Assembly (NCBI GenBank): GCA_031277855.1
Contig: JAITLO010000006.1
Location: 1 to 64,000, forward strand
Direction: 5' to 3'
DNA length: 64,000 nucleotides
From: Acidovorax sp.
GTDB taxonomy: Bacteria; Pseudomonadota; Gammaproteobacteria; Burkholderiales; Burkholderiaceae_C
The notes under the pieces were generated by a model. That model did not search any database. It had not been told where the DNA came from and worked only from the letters and a program-made list of their open reading frames with translations. This document shows, piece by piece, positions 19,345 to 28,300 of the stretch. A program made the translations under genes and the position numbers. Within the stretch, counting starts at the first letter, position 1; each line of letters starts with the position of its first letter.

Positions 19345-19989
19345 ATGGAACCAGTCCCTAACGCTATCGTCTACATCGTCGATGACGATACCGATGTCCG
19401 TGAAGCACTCGCCTGGCTGCTGCGCTCGCGCCGGCTGCTGAGCGAGTCTTTCGACAGCGCCGAATCTTTTGAAGCCATGCTGGCCGAGCGCTCGCCGTCG
19501 CGCTCGCCCTGCTGCCTGTTGCTGGATGTGCGCATGGGCGGTAAGAGCGGGCTGACCCTGTTTGACGACCTCAAGGCCCAGGGCCTGATAGGACGCATGC
19601 CGGTGATTTTTCTCACCGGCCATGCCGATGTGCCCACGGCCGTGGACACGGTCAAGCGCGGCGCCTTCGACTTCTGTGAAAAACCGTTTTCCGACAACGG
19701 CCTGGTGGACCGCATCGAGCAGGCCCTGGCCGTCTCTGCGCAGTGGATGGAGGCCGAAGCCCAGCAGGAAGCCGTGCGCCAGCGCCTGTCCGAGCTCACC
19801 GAACGTGAGCGCGCCGTCATGGGTCTGGTGATCGAGGGCGTGCCCAACAAGCTGATTGCCGATCAGCTGGACATCAGTGTGCGTACCGTGGAGGTGCACC
19901 GCGCCCGGGTGTTCGACAAGATGCAGGTCAAATCGGCGGTGGAACTGGCCAATTTGCTGCGGACCCAGGGGCAGCTGTCTGCGGCTTGA
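19345..19989 (+). CDS. FixJ/LuxR-type response regulator
   Basis: The 214-residue regulator has a receiver domain (acidic pocket VDDD at 13-15, phospho-acceptor Asp61 in LLLDVRMGGKSG, the conserved Lys in CEKPF) and a C-terminal LuxR-type helix-turn-helix (LTERERAVMGLVIEGVPNKL, then ISVRTVEVHRARVFDKM). It is the obvious partner of the PAS kinase just upstream, as in FixL/FixJ and TtrS/TtrR pairs. The target genes are unknown. A terminator follows. Confidence 0.93.
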   Translation: MEPVPNAIVYIVDDDTDVREALAWLLRSRRLLSESFDSAESFEAMLAERSPSRSPCCLLLDVRMGGKSGLTLFDDLKAQGLIGRMPVIFLTGHADVPTAVDTVKRGAFDFCEKPFSDNGLVDRIEQALAVSAQWMEAEAQQEAVRQRLSELTERERAVMGLVIEGVPNKLIADQLDISVRTVEVHRARVFDKMQVKSAVELANLLRTQGQLSAA

Positions 19990-20021
19990 AACCCGGCAGA
20001 CCCGTGCTCTCCTCAAAAAAC

Positions 20022-20047
20022 AAAGGCCGCTCAAAGCGGCCTTTTTT
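20022..20047 (+). terminator. Terminator shared by the response regulator gene and the OmpA-like gene
   Basis: The stem AAAGGCCGC/GCGGCCTTT is flanked by A's and TTTTTT, a bidirectional form lying between convergent genes. Confidence 0.85.
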
Positions 20048-20096
20048 GCGGGCTGCGCAGCCTGGGCCCAAGGGCCGGGACTGCACTGTGCCGGGA

Positions 20097-20762
20097 TCAG
20101 CGGGCTTGCTGGGGCTCGCCCACAAAGATTTCCACGCGGCGGTTGCGGCCACGGCCTTCGGCCGTGTCGTTGGTGGCAATGGGCTGCATGGAGCCACGGC
20201 CTTCCACCTGGATGCGGCTGCCATTGACGCCACGCGCCGTCAGGTAGTTGCGGGTGGACTCGGCGCGGTGCAGGGACAGCGGGTTGTTGATGGCATCGGT
20301 GCCGGTGCTGTCGGTGTGGCCGACGATGCGCACCTGGGTATTGGGGTTGTTGCGCAGGCCTTCGGCAAAGCGGTCCAGGATGGGGGCGAAATTGCCCTTG
20401 ATGTCGTAGCGACCGGTGTCAAACGAGATGTCGCTGGGAATGTCCAGCTTCAGCTGGTTGTCATGGGTCTGGGAAACCTGCACGCCGGTGCCCTGGGTGG
20501 CGGCTTCCATCTCGCGCTTTTGCTTTTCCATGTTGTTGGACCAGATGTAGGTGCCAATGCCACCCACGGCCGCGCCGGCCAGGGCACCCACGCCGGCCTT
20601 GCCGCCGGTGGCTGCGCTGATGGCTGCGCCGGCCAGAGCGCCGACACCGGTGCCTATGGCTGTGTTGCGCTGGGTGTCGCTCATGCCGGTGCCGGTGTTG
20701 GCACAGCCAGTCATGGTGAGCACGGCTGCAGTGACGGCAGCCAGAATGATTTTGCGGTTCAT
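20097..20762 (-). CDS. OmpA family outer-membrane lipoprotein (YiaD-like)
   Basis: The 221-residue protein has a signal peptide with probable lipidated Cys in LTMTGCANTG (residues 14-23), a glycine-zipper segment (GTGVGALAGAAISAATGG) that may insert in the membrane, and a C-terminal OmpA peptidoglycan-binding domain with VRIVGHTDSTG and RRVEIFV. It should anchor the outer membrane to murein. The start ATG at 20760-20762 has a strong AGGAGG upstream; the longer open frame is not used. By length and order it resembles E. coli YiaD. Confidence 0.9.
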   Translation of the reverse strand: MNRKIILAAVTAAVLTMTGCANTGTGMSDTQRNTAIGTGVGALAGAAISAATGGKAGVGALAGAAVGGIGTYIWSNNMEKQKREMEAATQGTGVQVSQTHDNQLKLDIPSDISFDTGRYDIKGNFAPILDRFAEGLRNNPNTQVRIVGHTDSTGTDAINNPLSLHRAESTRNYLTARGVNGSRIQVEGRGSMQPIATNDTAEGRGRNRRVEIFVGEPQQAR

Positions 20763-20997
20763 GGAGTCCTCCTTGAACAGGTGGTGAAAAGTATGCGGGG
20801 TGGAGATGCACACGGCACAAACCTGAAATAAGAGTGCCTGCGGCAACCAGCCTGGCGAAAGGATAGCAAGTTGTAAGCAGTGACTGCGTAAGACGGCAGG
20901 AGTTTGCAGGAGCCGTGTTGCAACGATGGCAAATGCTGACAATGTGGCCCAGCCTGGACCGGCCTGTCCTGGGCCGTGTGCAGGATGCGCAGAGCGT

Positions 20998-21129
20998 TCA
21001 GGGCTCTGGTGGCGGTGGACCGGGCCGGGGTGGCGGCTCTCCCTTGGGGCGGCCCGAGAACATGGTCCACCAGACAATCAGCACCAGAACCAGCAGGGCC
21101 AGCAGCGCTTCAAGCAAAATCAGGGTCAT
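20998..21129 (-). CDS. 43-residue single-pass membrane protein, conserved-looking
   Basis: The predicted peptide starts MTLILLEALLALLVLVLIVW, a single transmembrane helix (about residues 3-22), followed by a short basic/proline-rich tail (GEPPPRPGPPPPEP). The ATG is preceded by GGGAGAGA. Its start codon shares the CATG at 21127-21130 with the mltA start on the other strand. It is too short for routine gene calling. A small inner-membrane protein is likely; the function is unknown. Confidence 0.55.
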   Translation of the reverse strand: MTLILLEALLALLVLVLIVWWTMFSGRPKGEPPPRPGPPPPEP

Positions 21130-22300
21130 GAATGTCTCTCTCCCGCTGCGCGCGTTGATGGCTGTCATTGTAGGAAGCCTGGTTGCCTGTTCCAGCCCCC
21201 CCAAACCCTCGCCCTCGGGCCGCCTGCCGGGCGAAGCCCCCATCGCCTTGGGCGACGGCAGCGACAACGGCCCTTTGCCCCCTACCGCCCTGCAGGCCAA
21301 GAGCCGCTGGGTGCCGGTGCGCTGGGCCGAGCTGCCCGGCCTGGAGCAGGATGCGCTGCACGAGGCCTGGAATGCCTTTTTGAAAAACTGCGAGCGCCCC
21401 AGCCCCACGTTTGCGCCCCTGTGCGGCGAGGTGCGACGCATGAGCCTGTCCAGCGAGGCCGAGCAGCAGCTGTGGCTGCGCTCGCGCCTGCAGCCCTATC
21501 GTGTGGAAGGGCATGATGGCCGTGTGGATGGCATGCTGACCAGCTATTACGAGCCGCAAATCACGGCCAGCCGCCTGCCTACGGCCGAATTCAACATCCC
21601 GCTGTATGCGCTGCCGGCCGGCCGCACGGCCAAGGGCGGCCCCTGGTACACGCGCCAGCAGATCGAAACCCTGCCCGCGGCCCAGGCCGCGCTGCAGGGC
21701 AAGGTCATTGCCTGGATGAATGATCCGGTGGAAGCCATGATCTTGCATATCCAGGGCTCGGGTCGGCTGGAGCTGACCGAGGCCGATGGCCGCGTGCGCC
21801 AGGTGCGCGTGGCCTATGCCGGCACCAATGACCAGCCCTACCGCAGCATTGGCAAATGGCTGCTGGACCAGGGCCTGGTGCGCGATGCCACCTGGCCCGG
21901 CATCAAGGCCTGGATCGCACAAAACCCCGGTCGTACCCAGGAGCTGATGTGGAGCAACCCGCGCTATGTCTTCTTCCGCGAAGAGGTGCTGGAGGGCGTA
22001 GACGTCAACTTCGGCCCCAAGGGCGCGCAAGGTGTGCCGCTGACCCCCGGCCGCTCCATTGCCGTGGACCGCGGCAGCATCCCCTATGGCACGCCGGTGT
22101 GGTTGCACTCCACAGGCCCCCAGGTCAATCTGAGCCGGCTGGTGATGGCCCAGGACACGGGCAGCGCCATTGTCGGCGCCGTGCGCGCCGACTACTTTAT
22201 GGGCTGGGGGCATGAGGCCGGCGAGCTGGCCGGGCGCATCAAACAGAACCTGCGCCTCTGGGTGCTCTGGCCCAAAGGTACCCCAGTCCGCGGCGGCTGA
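21128..22300 (+). CDS. mltA: Membrane-bound lytic murein transglycosylase A
   Basis: MltA cleaves peptidoglycan glycan strands to 1,6-anhydro products at the outer membrane. The 390-residue product has a lipoprotein signal (LMAVIVGSLVACSSP, Cys at about residue 21), the MltA core (VDGMLTSYYEPQITASRLP, MILHIQGSGRLEL) and the C-terminal 3D domain with DRGSIPYGTPVWL and MAQDTGSAIVGAVRADYFMG, which holds the catalytic aspartate region. The ATG at 21128 is chosen because the lipobox follows at the right distance; the open frame extends upstream. Its start codon overlaps that of the opposite-strand small membrane gene. Confidence 0.94.
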   Translation: MNVSLPLRALMAVIVGSLVACSSPPKPSPSGRLPGEAPIALGDGSDNGPLPPTALQAKSRWVPVRWAELPGLEQDALHEAWNAFLKNCERPSPTFAPLCGEVRRMSLSSEAEQQLWLRSRLQPYRVEGHDGRVDGMLTSYYEPQITASRLPTAEFNIPLYALPAGRTAKGGPWYTRQQIETLPAAQAALQGKVIAWMNDPVEAMILHIQGSGRLELTEADGRVRQVRVAYAGTNDQPYRSIGKWLLDQGLVRDATWPGIKAWIAQNPGRTQELMWSNPRYVFFREEVLEGVDVNFGPKGAQGVPLTPGRSIAVDRGSIPYGTPVWLHSTGPQVNLSRLVMAQDTGSAIVGAVRADYFMGWGHEAGELAGRIKQNLRLWVLWPKGTPVRGG

Positions 22301-22333
22301 TTTTGTTTTGGACTGGAATGGTGGCTCGTTTTG

Positions 22334-22436
22334 AGGCGCCCATACAGCGCTTGATGCTTTGTTGCTCGCCCTTGCCGTATCTCGATACTGTCAGCGGGCG
22401 AGACGCCGCGCCTCAAGCGCTGTCTGGGCGTTGTGG
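22334..22436. repeat. About 100-base palindromic intergenic repeat, copy 2
   Basis: This is the inverted near-copy of the element at 4943-5044 (one indel and about a dozen substitutions by eye), including the conserved CAGCGCTTGATGCTTTGTTG segment. It sits between convergent mltA and the MFS gene. In 22437-22650 I see no gene; the interval holds only GC-rich spacer and AT-richer DNA. Confidence 0.8.
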
Positions 22437-22650
22437 GGTAGGACCCAGCGCCCGCTACGCTGCGCGGGCCCGCTCCGGCTGAAATCCAGTTGGTTTTAAA
22501 AGAATAGCGCCACGTGCCTTGGTAGAGCCAGACTCAAGCCATTTTGTCGCGTAAATGCTTGTCTGGAGCGCTATGGGTGCTCTGGATTTAGAAGCCCTGT
22601 TTCTTTCGGCCGCACAGCCTATGAAACTGGCGCAGCCTGAGGCCAGAGGC

Positions 22651-22721
22651 AGCGAGCAAGGGCCGCCCCGCAGCGAGGCTGCCGTCCCCCTTTGGGGGAA
22701 GACGCGTAGCGTCTCAGGGGG
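22651..22721 (-). repeat. Post-stop C/G-rich repeat, copy 2 (carries the MFS stop codon)
   Basis: On the minus strand it starts CCCCCTGAGACGC and continues through CCCCCAAAGGGGG to GGGCCGCCCTTGCTCGCT. The TGA of CCCCCTGAG is the stop codon of the MFS gene, so the repeat supplies the final proline codon and the stop. Confidence 0.8.
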
Positions 22722-24414
22722 ATTCGAAGTATCTGCGTACGACAGGAGGCTCATCCCCCACATGGAAAGCCAGCTTGCGCTCGCGCAGCGCCACATCGGC
22801 GGCGGTAACGCGCTCAAAGCGGCGCAAATGCTCGGTCCAGGACTCGTCCACGATCTGTTCCACATAGCGCTCGGGCTTGCTCATGCTGTGCAACAGGCTC
22901 CACCCCACGGCGCCCTGGCGCAAGCGGCTGCGGCGGCTTTCCTGCATCAGCGTGCGAAAGCGCTTGGCCTTGGCGGGGTTGATGCGGTATTCGATCTGTA
23001 CCACCACGCGGCCGCTTTCGGGCTGGTCGTGGGTGGGCGGGGTCCAGGCCTTGGAGGGGCTGAGGTCTTCCAACACCTGGCGCTCGGTCACCAGGCGCTG
23101 CACCAGCAGCATCACCAGCACGCCGGTGACGGCGGCCGCGATCAGGCTGGTGGGCACGCTGGTCAGCGAGGCCACCTTGCCCCACAGTGCAGCGCCTACG
23201 GCCGTGCCGCCCATGATGGACATCTGGTAGGCCGCCATGCCGCGAGCCCGTACCCAGTTTGGCAGAGCCATTTGCGCCTTGACGCCCAGGCTGTTGGCGG
23301 TGGAGATCAAGGCCATGCCGGCCAGCATCATGCAGGCGATGGCCAGCAGCAAATGCGGCACCAGGGCCACACCCACGGTGGCCAGGGCCATCAAACAGGT
23401 GCCGACGATGACCAGCTTTTCCCCCAGCGCCTGGCGCAGCCGTGGCAAAAACATGGCGCTGCCTATGGCACCCGCGCCCATGGAGGCCAAAAGAATGGTG
23501 AAGGTGCCGGCGCCGCCAACAAAATGGCCTTCAAAGCGCTGGGCCGTCAGCGGCAGCAAGGCCATGATGGCCGTGGACATGAAAAAGAAGGCCACGGTGC
23601 GGGCAATCACGGCGCGCATGCGCGGCGATTCCTTGACGAATTGCAGACCCACGCGCATGGCGCTGTGCAGGCGCTCGCGGCCCAGCGGGTTCTCGGGCTG
23701 GTGGCGCTTCCAGCGCACCAGCACCACCACCGAAAGCAGCGACAGCACGGCATTCAGCACAAACACCCAGGCGCTGCCCAGGCTGGCAATGATGGCGCCT
23801 GCCAGCAGCGGACCGACGATGCGCGAGGCATTCATGGCCACGCCGTTGAGGGCCATGGCCGAGGGCAGATGGGTTTTGCTCACCATCTCCGGCAGCAGGG
23901 CCGAGAACACCGGCCAGCGCATGGCCGTGCCAATGCCGTTGGCAAAGGTGAGGGCCAGCAGCAGCGGCGCAGTCATCCAGCCCATGGCCACCGTCACACA
24001 CAGCAGCACGGCCACGGCGGCCACCAGGCATTGTGTGGCAATCACATAGCGGCGGCGGTCCAAAATATCGGCCAAAGCCCCGCTGGGCAGGCCCAGCAAA
24101 AACACCGGCAGCGTGGAGGCAGTTTGCACCAGGGCCACCAGCACCGGCGAGGTGGTGAGCGAGGTCATCATCCAGGCTGCGGCCACATCGTTCATCCACA
24201 TGCAGATATTGGCCGCCAGCGTCACGCACCACAGCATGCGAAAACCGGGCGAGGCCGACAGCGGTGCCCAGGTGGACACCGGCTTGCCCGCCTGGGGCGT
24301 GTGGCTGTGCGGGCTGGAGGGATCTTCCAGCACCTGACCTGCAGCAGCAGACGCTGCGCTGTGGTCCGGGGCGCCTGGAATGTCGGAAGCGGGGGGAGAG
24401 GTGGAATCAGACAT
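22714..24414 (-). CDS. MFS transporter with extra C-terminal dimeric alpha-beta-barrel-like domain
   Basis: The 566-residue protein has an MFS core of about 11-12 membrane segments (residues about 60-450), related to the EntS/MFS_3 (DUF894) group, with GLPSGALADILDRRR as the conserved loop 2-3 motif. After it comes a soluble C-terminal stretch of about 110 residues (VVVQIEYRINPAKAKRFRTL ... YVEQIVDESWTEHLRRFERV) that resembles the NIPSNAP/antibiotic-monooxygenase-like fold. The substrate is unknown; relatives export siderophores or drugs. The N terminus is a 45-residue Ser/Pro-rich tail. The last residues and stop are contributed by the adjacent repeat. Confidence 0.82.
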   Translation of the reverse strand: MSDSTSPPASDIPGAPDHSAASAAAGQVLEDPSSPHSHTPQAGKPVSTWAPLSASPGFRMLWCVTLAANICMWMNDVAAAWMMTSLTTSPVLVALVQTASTLPVFLLGLPSGALADILDRRRYVIATQCLVAAVAVLLCVTVAMGWMTAPLLLALTFANGIGTAMRWPVFSALLPEMVSKTHLPSAMALNGVAMNASRIVGPLLAGAIIASLGSAWVFVLNAVLSLLSVVVLVRWKRHQPENPLGRERLHSAMRVGLQFVKESPRMRAVIARTVAFFFMSTAIMALLPLTAQRFEGHFVGGAGTFTILLASMGAGAIGSAMFLPRLRQALGEKLVIVGTCLMALATVGVALVPHLLLAIACMMLAGMALISTANSLGVKAQMALPNWVRARGMAAYQMSIMGGTAVGAALWGKVASLTSVPTSLIAAAVTGVLVMLLVQRLVTERQVLEDLSPSKAWTPPTHDQPESGRVVVQIEYRINPAKAKRFRTLMQESRRSRLRQGAVGWSLLHSMSKPERYVEQIVDESWTEHLRRFERVTAADVALRERKLAFHVGDEPPVVRRYFESP

Positions 24415-24525
24415 GGCCGCCCGATTGTGCGGGCAAGTGGCGGTTCATGCAGACACCTGGAATGCATCCAAGGCACGTTGGAAGCCCTGTCGTACAAAGC
24501 CAGCGCAGCCCAAGCGGGAGACGGC

Positions 24526-24598
24526 CAGCAAGGGCCGCCCCGCAGCAAAGGCCGTCGTCCCCCTGGGGGGAAGGCGCCGAAGGCGACTCAGGGGGGGG
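24526..24598 (-). repeat. Post-stop C/G-rich repeat, copy 3 (carries the Lrp gene stop codon)
   Basis: On the minus strand it reads CCCCCCCCTGAGTCGCC ... CCCCCCAGGGGGACGAC ... GGGCGGCCCTTGCTGG. The Lrp reading frame ends Thr-Pro-Pro-stop inside it (ACC CCC CCC TGA). Confidence 0.8.
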
Positions 24599-25067
24599 TT
24601 ATATGCCCCAACGGCCACGCACTGCTGGACTTGACCTCGCCCAGTGAAAAACTGGTGTGCATATCCTTCACATTGGGCAGGTTCAGCAGCACGGTGCGGG
24701 TGAAGTGGGAAAAGCTCTCCAGGTCCTGGGCCACCACCTGCAGCTCAAACATGCCCTTGCCGCTGATGTAGTGGCAGGACACTACCTCGGGGATCGCGCG
24801 GATCGCTTCCTCCATTTCGCGCGTGCGCACACCGGTGCTGATCTCGGCGTCAATGCGCACAAAGGCCAGCACGCCCAGGCCGATCTTGTGGCGGTCGATC
24901 TCGGCGTGGTAACCGCGGATAAAGCCGGCCTCCTCCAGCGCCCGCACGCGTCGCCAGCAAGGGGCGGCCGACAGACCCACACGCTGGGCCAGCTCGGCAT
25001 TGGTCAGGCGCCCGTCGGCTTGCAGGGCGGCGAGTATGCCCAGGTCGAATTTGTCCAATCTGTTCAA
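24588..25067 (-). CDS. Lrp/AsnC family transcriptional regulator
   Basis: The 159-residue protein has the Lrp N-terminal helix-turn-helix (DGRLTNAELAQRVGLSAAPC, then WRRVRALEEAGFI) and a C-terminal RAM effector domain (EVVSCHYISGKGMFELQVVA). I chose the TTG at 25065-25067 because the family begins NRLDKFDLGIL there and AAAGG precedes it; no ATG is available nearby. It diverges from iorAB across about 316 bases, and Lrp-type control of that amino-acid catabolic gene is the natural guess. The last three codons (Thr-Pro-Pro) and the stop come from an intergenic repeat. Confidence 0.88.
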   Translation of the reverse strand: MNRLDKFDLGILAALQADGRLTNAELAQRVGLSAAPCWRRVRALEEAGFIRGYHAEIDRHKIGLGVLAFVRIDAEISTGVRTREMEEAIRAIPEVVSCHYISGKGMFELQVVAQDLESFSHFTRTVLLNLPNVKDMHTSFSLGEVKSSSAWPLGHITPP

Positions 25068-25155
25068 TTTAAGGCCTTTGAGAGAAAGCTTCTTGCGCAA
25101 GACTGCGTGATGACGGCAAATAAAGCAATCACCTTCCGGACAGCGGCGCATACAC

Positions 25156-25184
25156 TTGACCACCGTCATCGAAATTACATACAA
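25156..25184 (+). promoter_or_regulatory. Candidate promoter for iorAB
   Basis: TTGACC (25156-25161) and ATACAA (25179-25184) are spaced 17 bases, about 200 bases ahead of the iorAB start in the region shared with the divergent Lrp gene. The -10 is weak. The remainder of 25068-25383 shows no ORF I can support. Confidence 0.35.
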
Positions 25185-25383
25185 AAGGCACGGGGACCTG
25201 CCTGCTGGAAGCGCTCCAGCCGGGACCACCGTGCCGCCCATGGAGACAAGCGATGAAAGCCTATCCCTACGCCGGAGGTGCGTGCGCGCACCCCTTTGCC
25301 GCGCAGCCACACGCTGCGTCTTGCGCCTTTTTTGCAGCCACAAGCTGCATGGCTGCTGAACATGGTGTGTATGGAGGTGTGCT

Positions 25384-28300
25384 ATGAATGCCCCTCTGCC
25401 CGAGCACATTCGCAAGGCGCTCGACAGCGTCACCCTCGAAGACAAATACTCCCTGGAGCATGGCCGCGCCTTTATGAGCGGCGTGCAGGCCCTGGTGCGC
25501 CTGCCCATGCTGCAGCGCCAGCGCGATGCGGTGGCGGGGCTGAACACGGCCGGCTTTGTCAGCGGCTACCGGGGCTCGCCCCTGGGCACTTATGACCAGT
25601 CGCTGTGGGCTGCCAAAAAGCATTTGCAGGACAACCACATCGTCTTCCAGCCCGGCGTGAACGAGGAGCTGGCCGCCACCGCGGTGTGGGGCACGCAGCA
25701 GCTCGACCTGTACCCGGACTCCAAAAAGTACGATGGCGTCTTCGGCATCTGGTATGGCAAGGGGCCGGGCGTGGACCGCTGCTCCGACGTGTTCAAACAC
25801 GCCAATATGGCCGGCACGGCCCAGCATGGCGGCGTGATCGCCATTGCGGGCGATGACCACATCAGCAAGTCCTCCACTGCGGCCCACCAGAGCGACCACA
25901 TCTTCAAGGCCTGCGGCACGCCGGTGTTCTTCCCCAGCAATGTGCAAGACATTCTGGACATGGGCCTGCATGCCTTTGCCATGAGCCGTTTTTCCGGCCT
26001 GTGGTCGGGCATGAAAACCATCCAGGAGGTGGTGGAGTCCTCGGCCAGCGTGTCGGTCGATCCGGACCGCGTGAACATCATCCTGCCCGAAGACTTCGCC
26101 ATGCCAGAGGGCGGCCTGCATATCCGCTGGCCCGACGTGCCACTGGAGCAGGAAGCACGGCTGATGGACTACAAGTGGTATGCCGCGCTGGCCTATGTGC
26201 GGGCCAACAAGCTGAACTACAACGTGGTCCAGGGCAGCAATGACCGCTTCGGCCTGATTGCCAGCGGCAAGGCCTACAACGATATGCGCCAGGCCCTGGT
26301 TGATCTGGGGCTGGACGACGACACCTGCCGCCAGCTGGGCATTCGCGTGCACAAGGTCAACGTGGTCTGGCCGCTGGAGGCCTCCATCACACGTGACTTT
26401 GCCCAAGGGCTGCAAGAGATTCTGGTAGTGGAGGAAAAGCGCCAGGTCATCGAATACCAGCTCAAGGAAGAGCTGTACAACTGGCGTCCCGATGTGCGCC
26501 CCAACGTACTGGGCAAGTTCGACGAGCAACCCGGTGACAACTCGGGCGGCGAATGGTCCATGCCCAATCCCAGCCAGAACTGGCTGCTGCGCCCCAAGGC
26601 CGATCTGACGCCCGCCATCATTGCCCAGGCCATTGCCAAGCGCCTGAAAAAGCTGGGGGTGCCGGCGCACATCGAGGCGCGCATGGAAGAGCGCCTGGCC
26701 GTGATTGCCGCGCGCGAGCATGCCCTGGCCGAGGTACCTGCCGCCACCGGCGAGCGCACACCCTGGTTCTGCAGCGGCTGCCCGCACAACACCAGCACCC
26801 GCGTGCCCGAGGGCTCGCGCGCCGTGGCCGGCATTGGCTGCCACTATATGACCACCTGGATGCCGGACCGCAACACCAGCACCTTCACGCAAATGGGCGG
26901 CGAGGGCGTGACCTGGGTGGGCCAGGCGCCGTTCACCAAGGAAAGCCATGTCTTCGCCAACCTGGGCGATGGCACCTACTTCCACAGCGGCCTGCTGGCC
27001 ATACGCCAGAGCATTGCCTCGGGCGCCAACATCACCTACAAAATCCTCTACAACGACGCCGTGGCCATGACCGGTGGCCAGACCGTGGGCGAGCGGCCCG
27101 AGGGCCACTCGGTGGCGCAGATTGCCCACAGCCTGCGCGCCGAGGGCGTGGTCAAGCTGGTGGTAGTGACCGACGACCCAGCCAAATACCAGGGCCGCAC
27201 CCACCAGCTCAGCGCCAATGCTGCGCGCGCCAAGCACCAGGAGCTGCTCAACGACCTGCCTGCAGGCACCGAAGTCTTTCACCGCGACGAGCTGGACCGC
27301 ATACAGCGCGAGTTCCGCGAGATCCAGGGCTGCTCCATCATCATCTACGACCAGACCTGCGCCACCGAAAAGCGCCGCCGTCGCAAGCGCGGCACCCTGG
27401 CCACGCCGGACAAGACTGTGGTCATCAACGAGCTGGTTTGCGAGGGCTGCGGCGACTGTGGCGTGGCCTCCAACTGCCTGTCGGTGGAGCCGGTGGAAAC
27501 CGAGTTTGGCCGCAAGCGCCGCATCAACCAGAACACCTGCAACAAGGACTTCTCCTGCGTCAACGGCTTTTGCCCCAGCTTTGTCACCGTCGAAGGCGGT
27601 CAGCTGAAGAAGCCCAAGAAAGCGCAAAAGGGCGATCTGGCAACCCTGGCCGCCATTCCCGACCCCGTGCTGCCCGTGGCCGAAACGGCCTGGGGCATTG
27701 TGGTCGGCGGTGTGGGCGGTACCGGCGTCATCACCATTGGCTCGCTGTTGGGCATGGCGGCCCACCTGGAAGGCAAGGGCGTGGTCACGCAGGACGCCGG
27801 TGGCCTGGCCCAGAAGGGCGGCGCCACCTGGAGCCATATCCAGATCGCCAACCGGCCCGAGGCCATCTACACCACCAAGGTGGACATGGCCAAGGCCGAC
27901 CTGGTGATTGGCTGCGACCCCATTGTTGCCGCCAACAAGGCCTCGCTGGCCGTGATGCAGACCGGTCGCACCTTTGTGGCGCTGAACAACCACGGCACAC
28001 CCACGGCCGCCTTTGTGCACAACCCGGACTGGCAATTCCCCGCCAGCAGCTGCGATGCCGTGCTGGCCAGCGCCGTGGGCGCCGATCTGGTGGGCAGCTT
28101 CGATGCAGAACAGGCCGCCGTGCAACTGTTGGGCGACAGCATCTACACCAACCCGCTGTTGCTGGGCTATGCCTGGCAAAAGGGCAGGGTGCCGCTGTCC
28201 CGCGCCGCGCTGATGCGCGCCATGGAGCTCAACGGCGTGCAGGTGGCCAACAACCAGGCGGCATTCGAATGGGGCCGGCGCTGTGCCCACAACCTGGCCG

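Noticed and set aside
22555-24771. Plus-strand ORF of 738 residues over the MFS gene
   Set aside because: It is a His/Gly/Gln-rich shadow of the minus-strand MFS coding region; the MFS reading frame carries membrane segments and family motifs.
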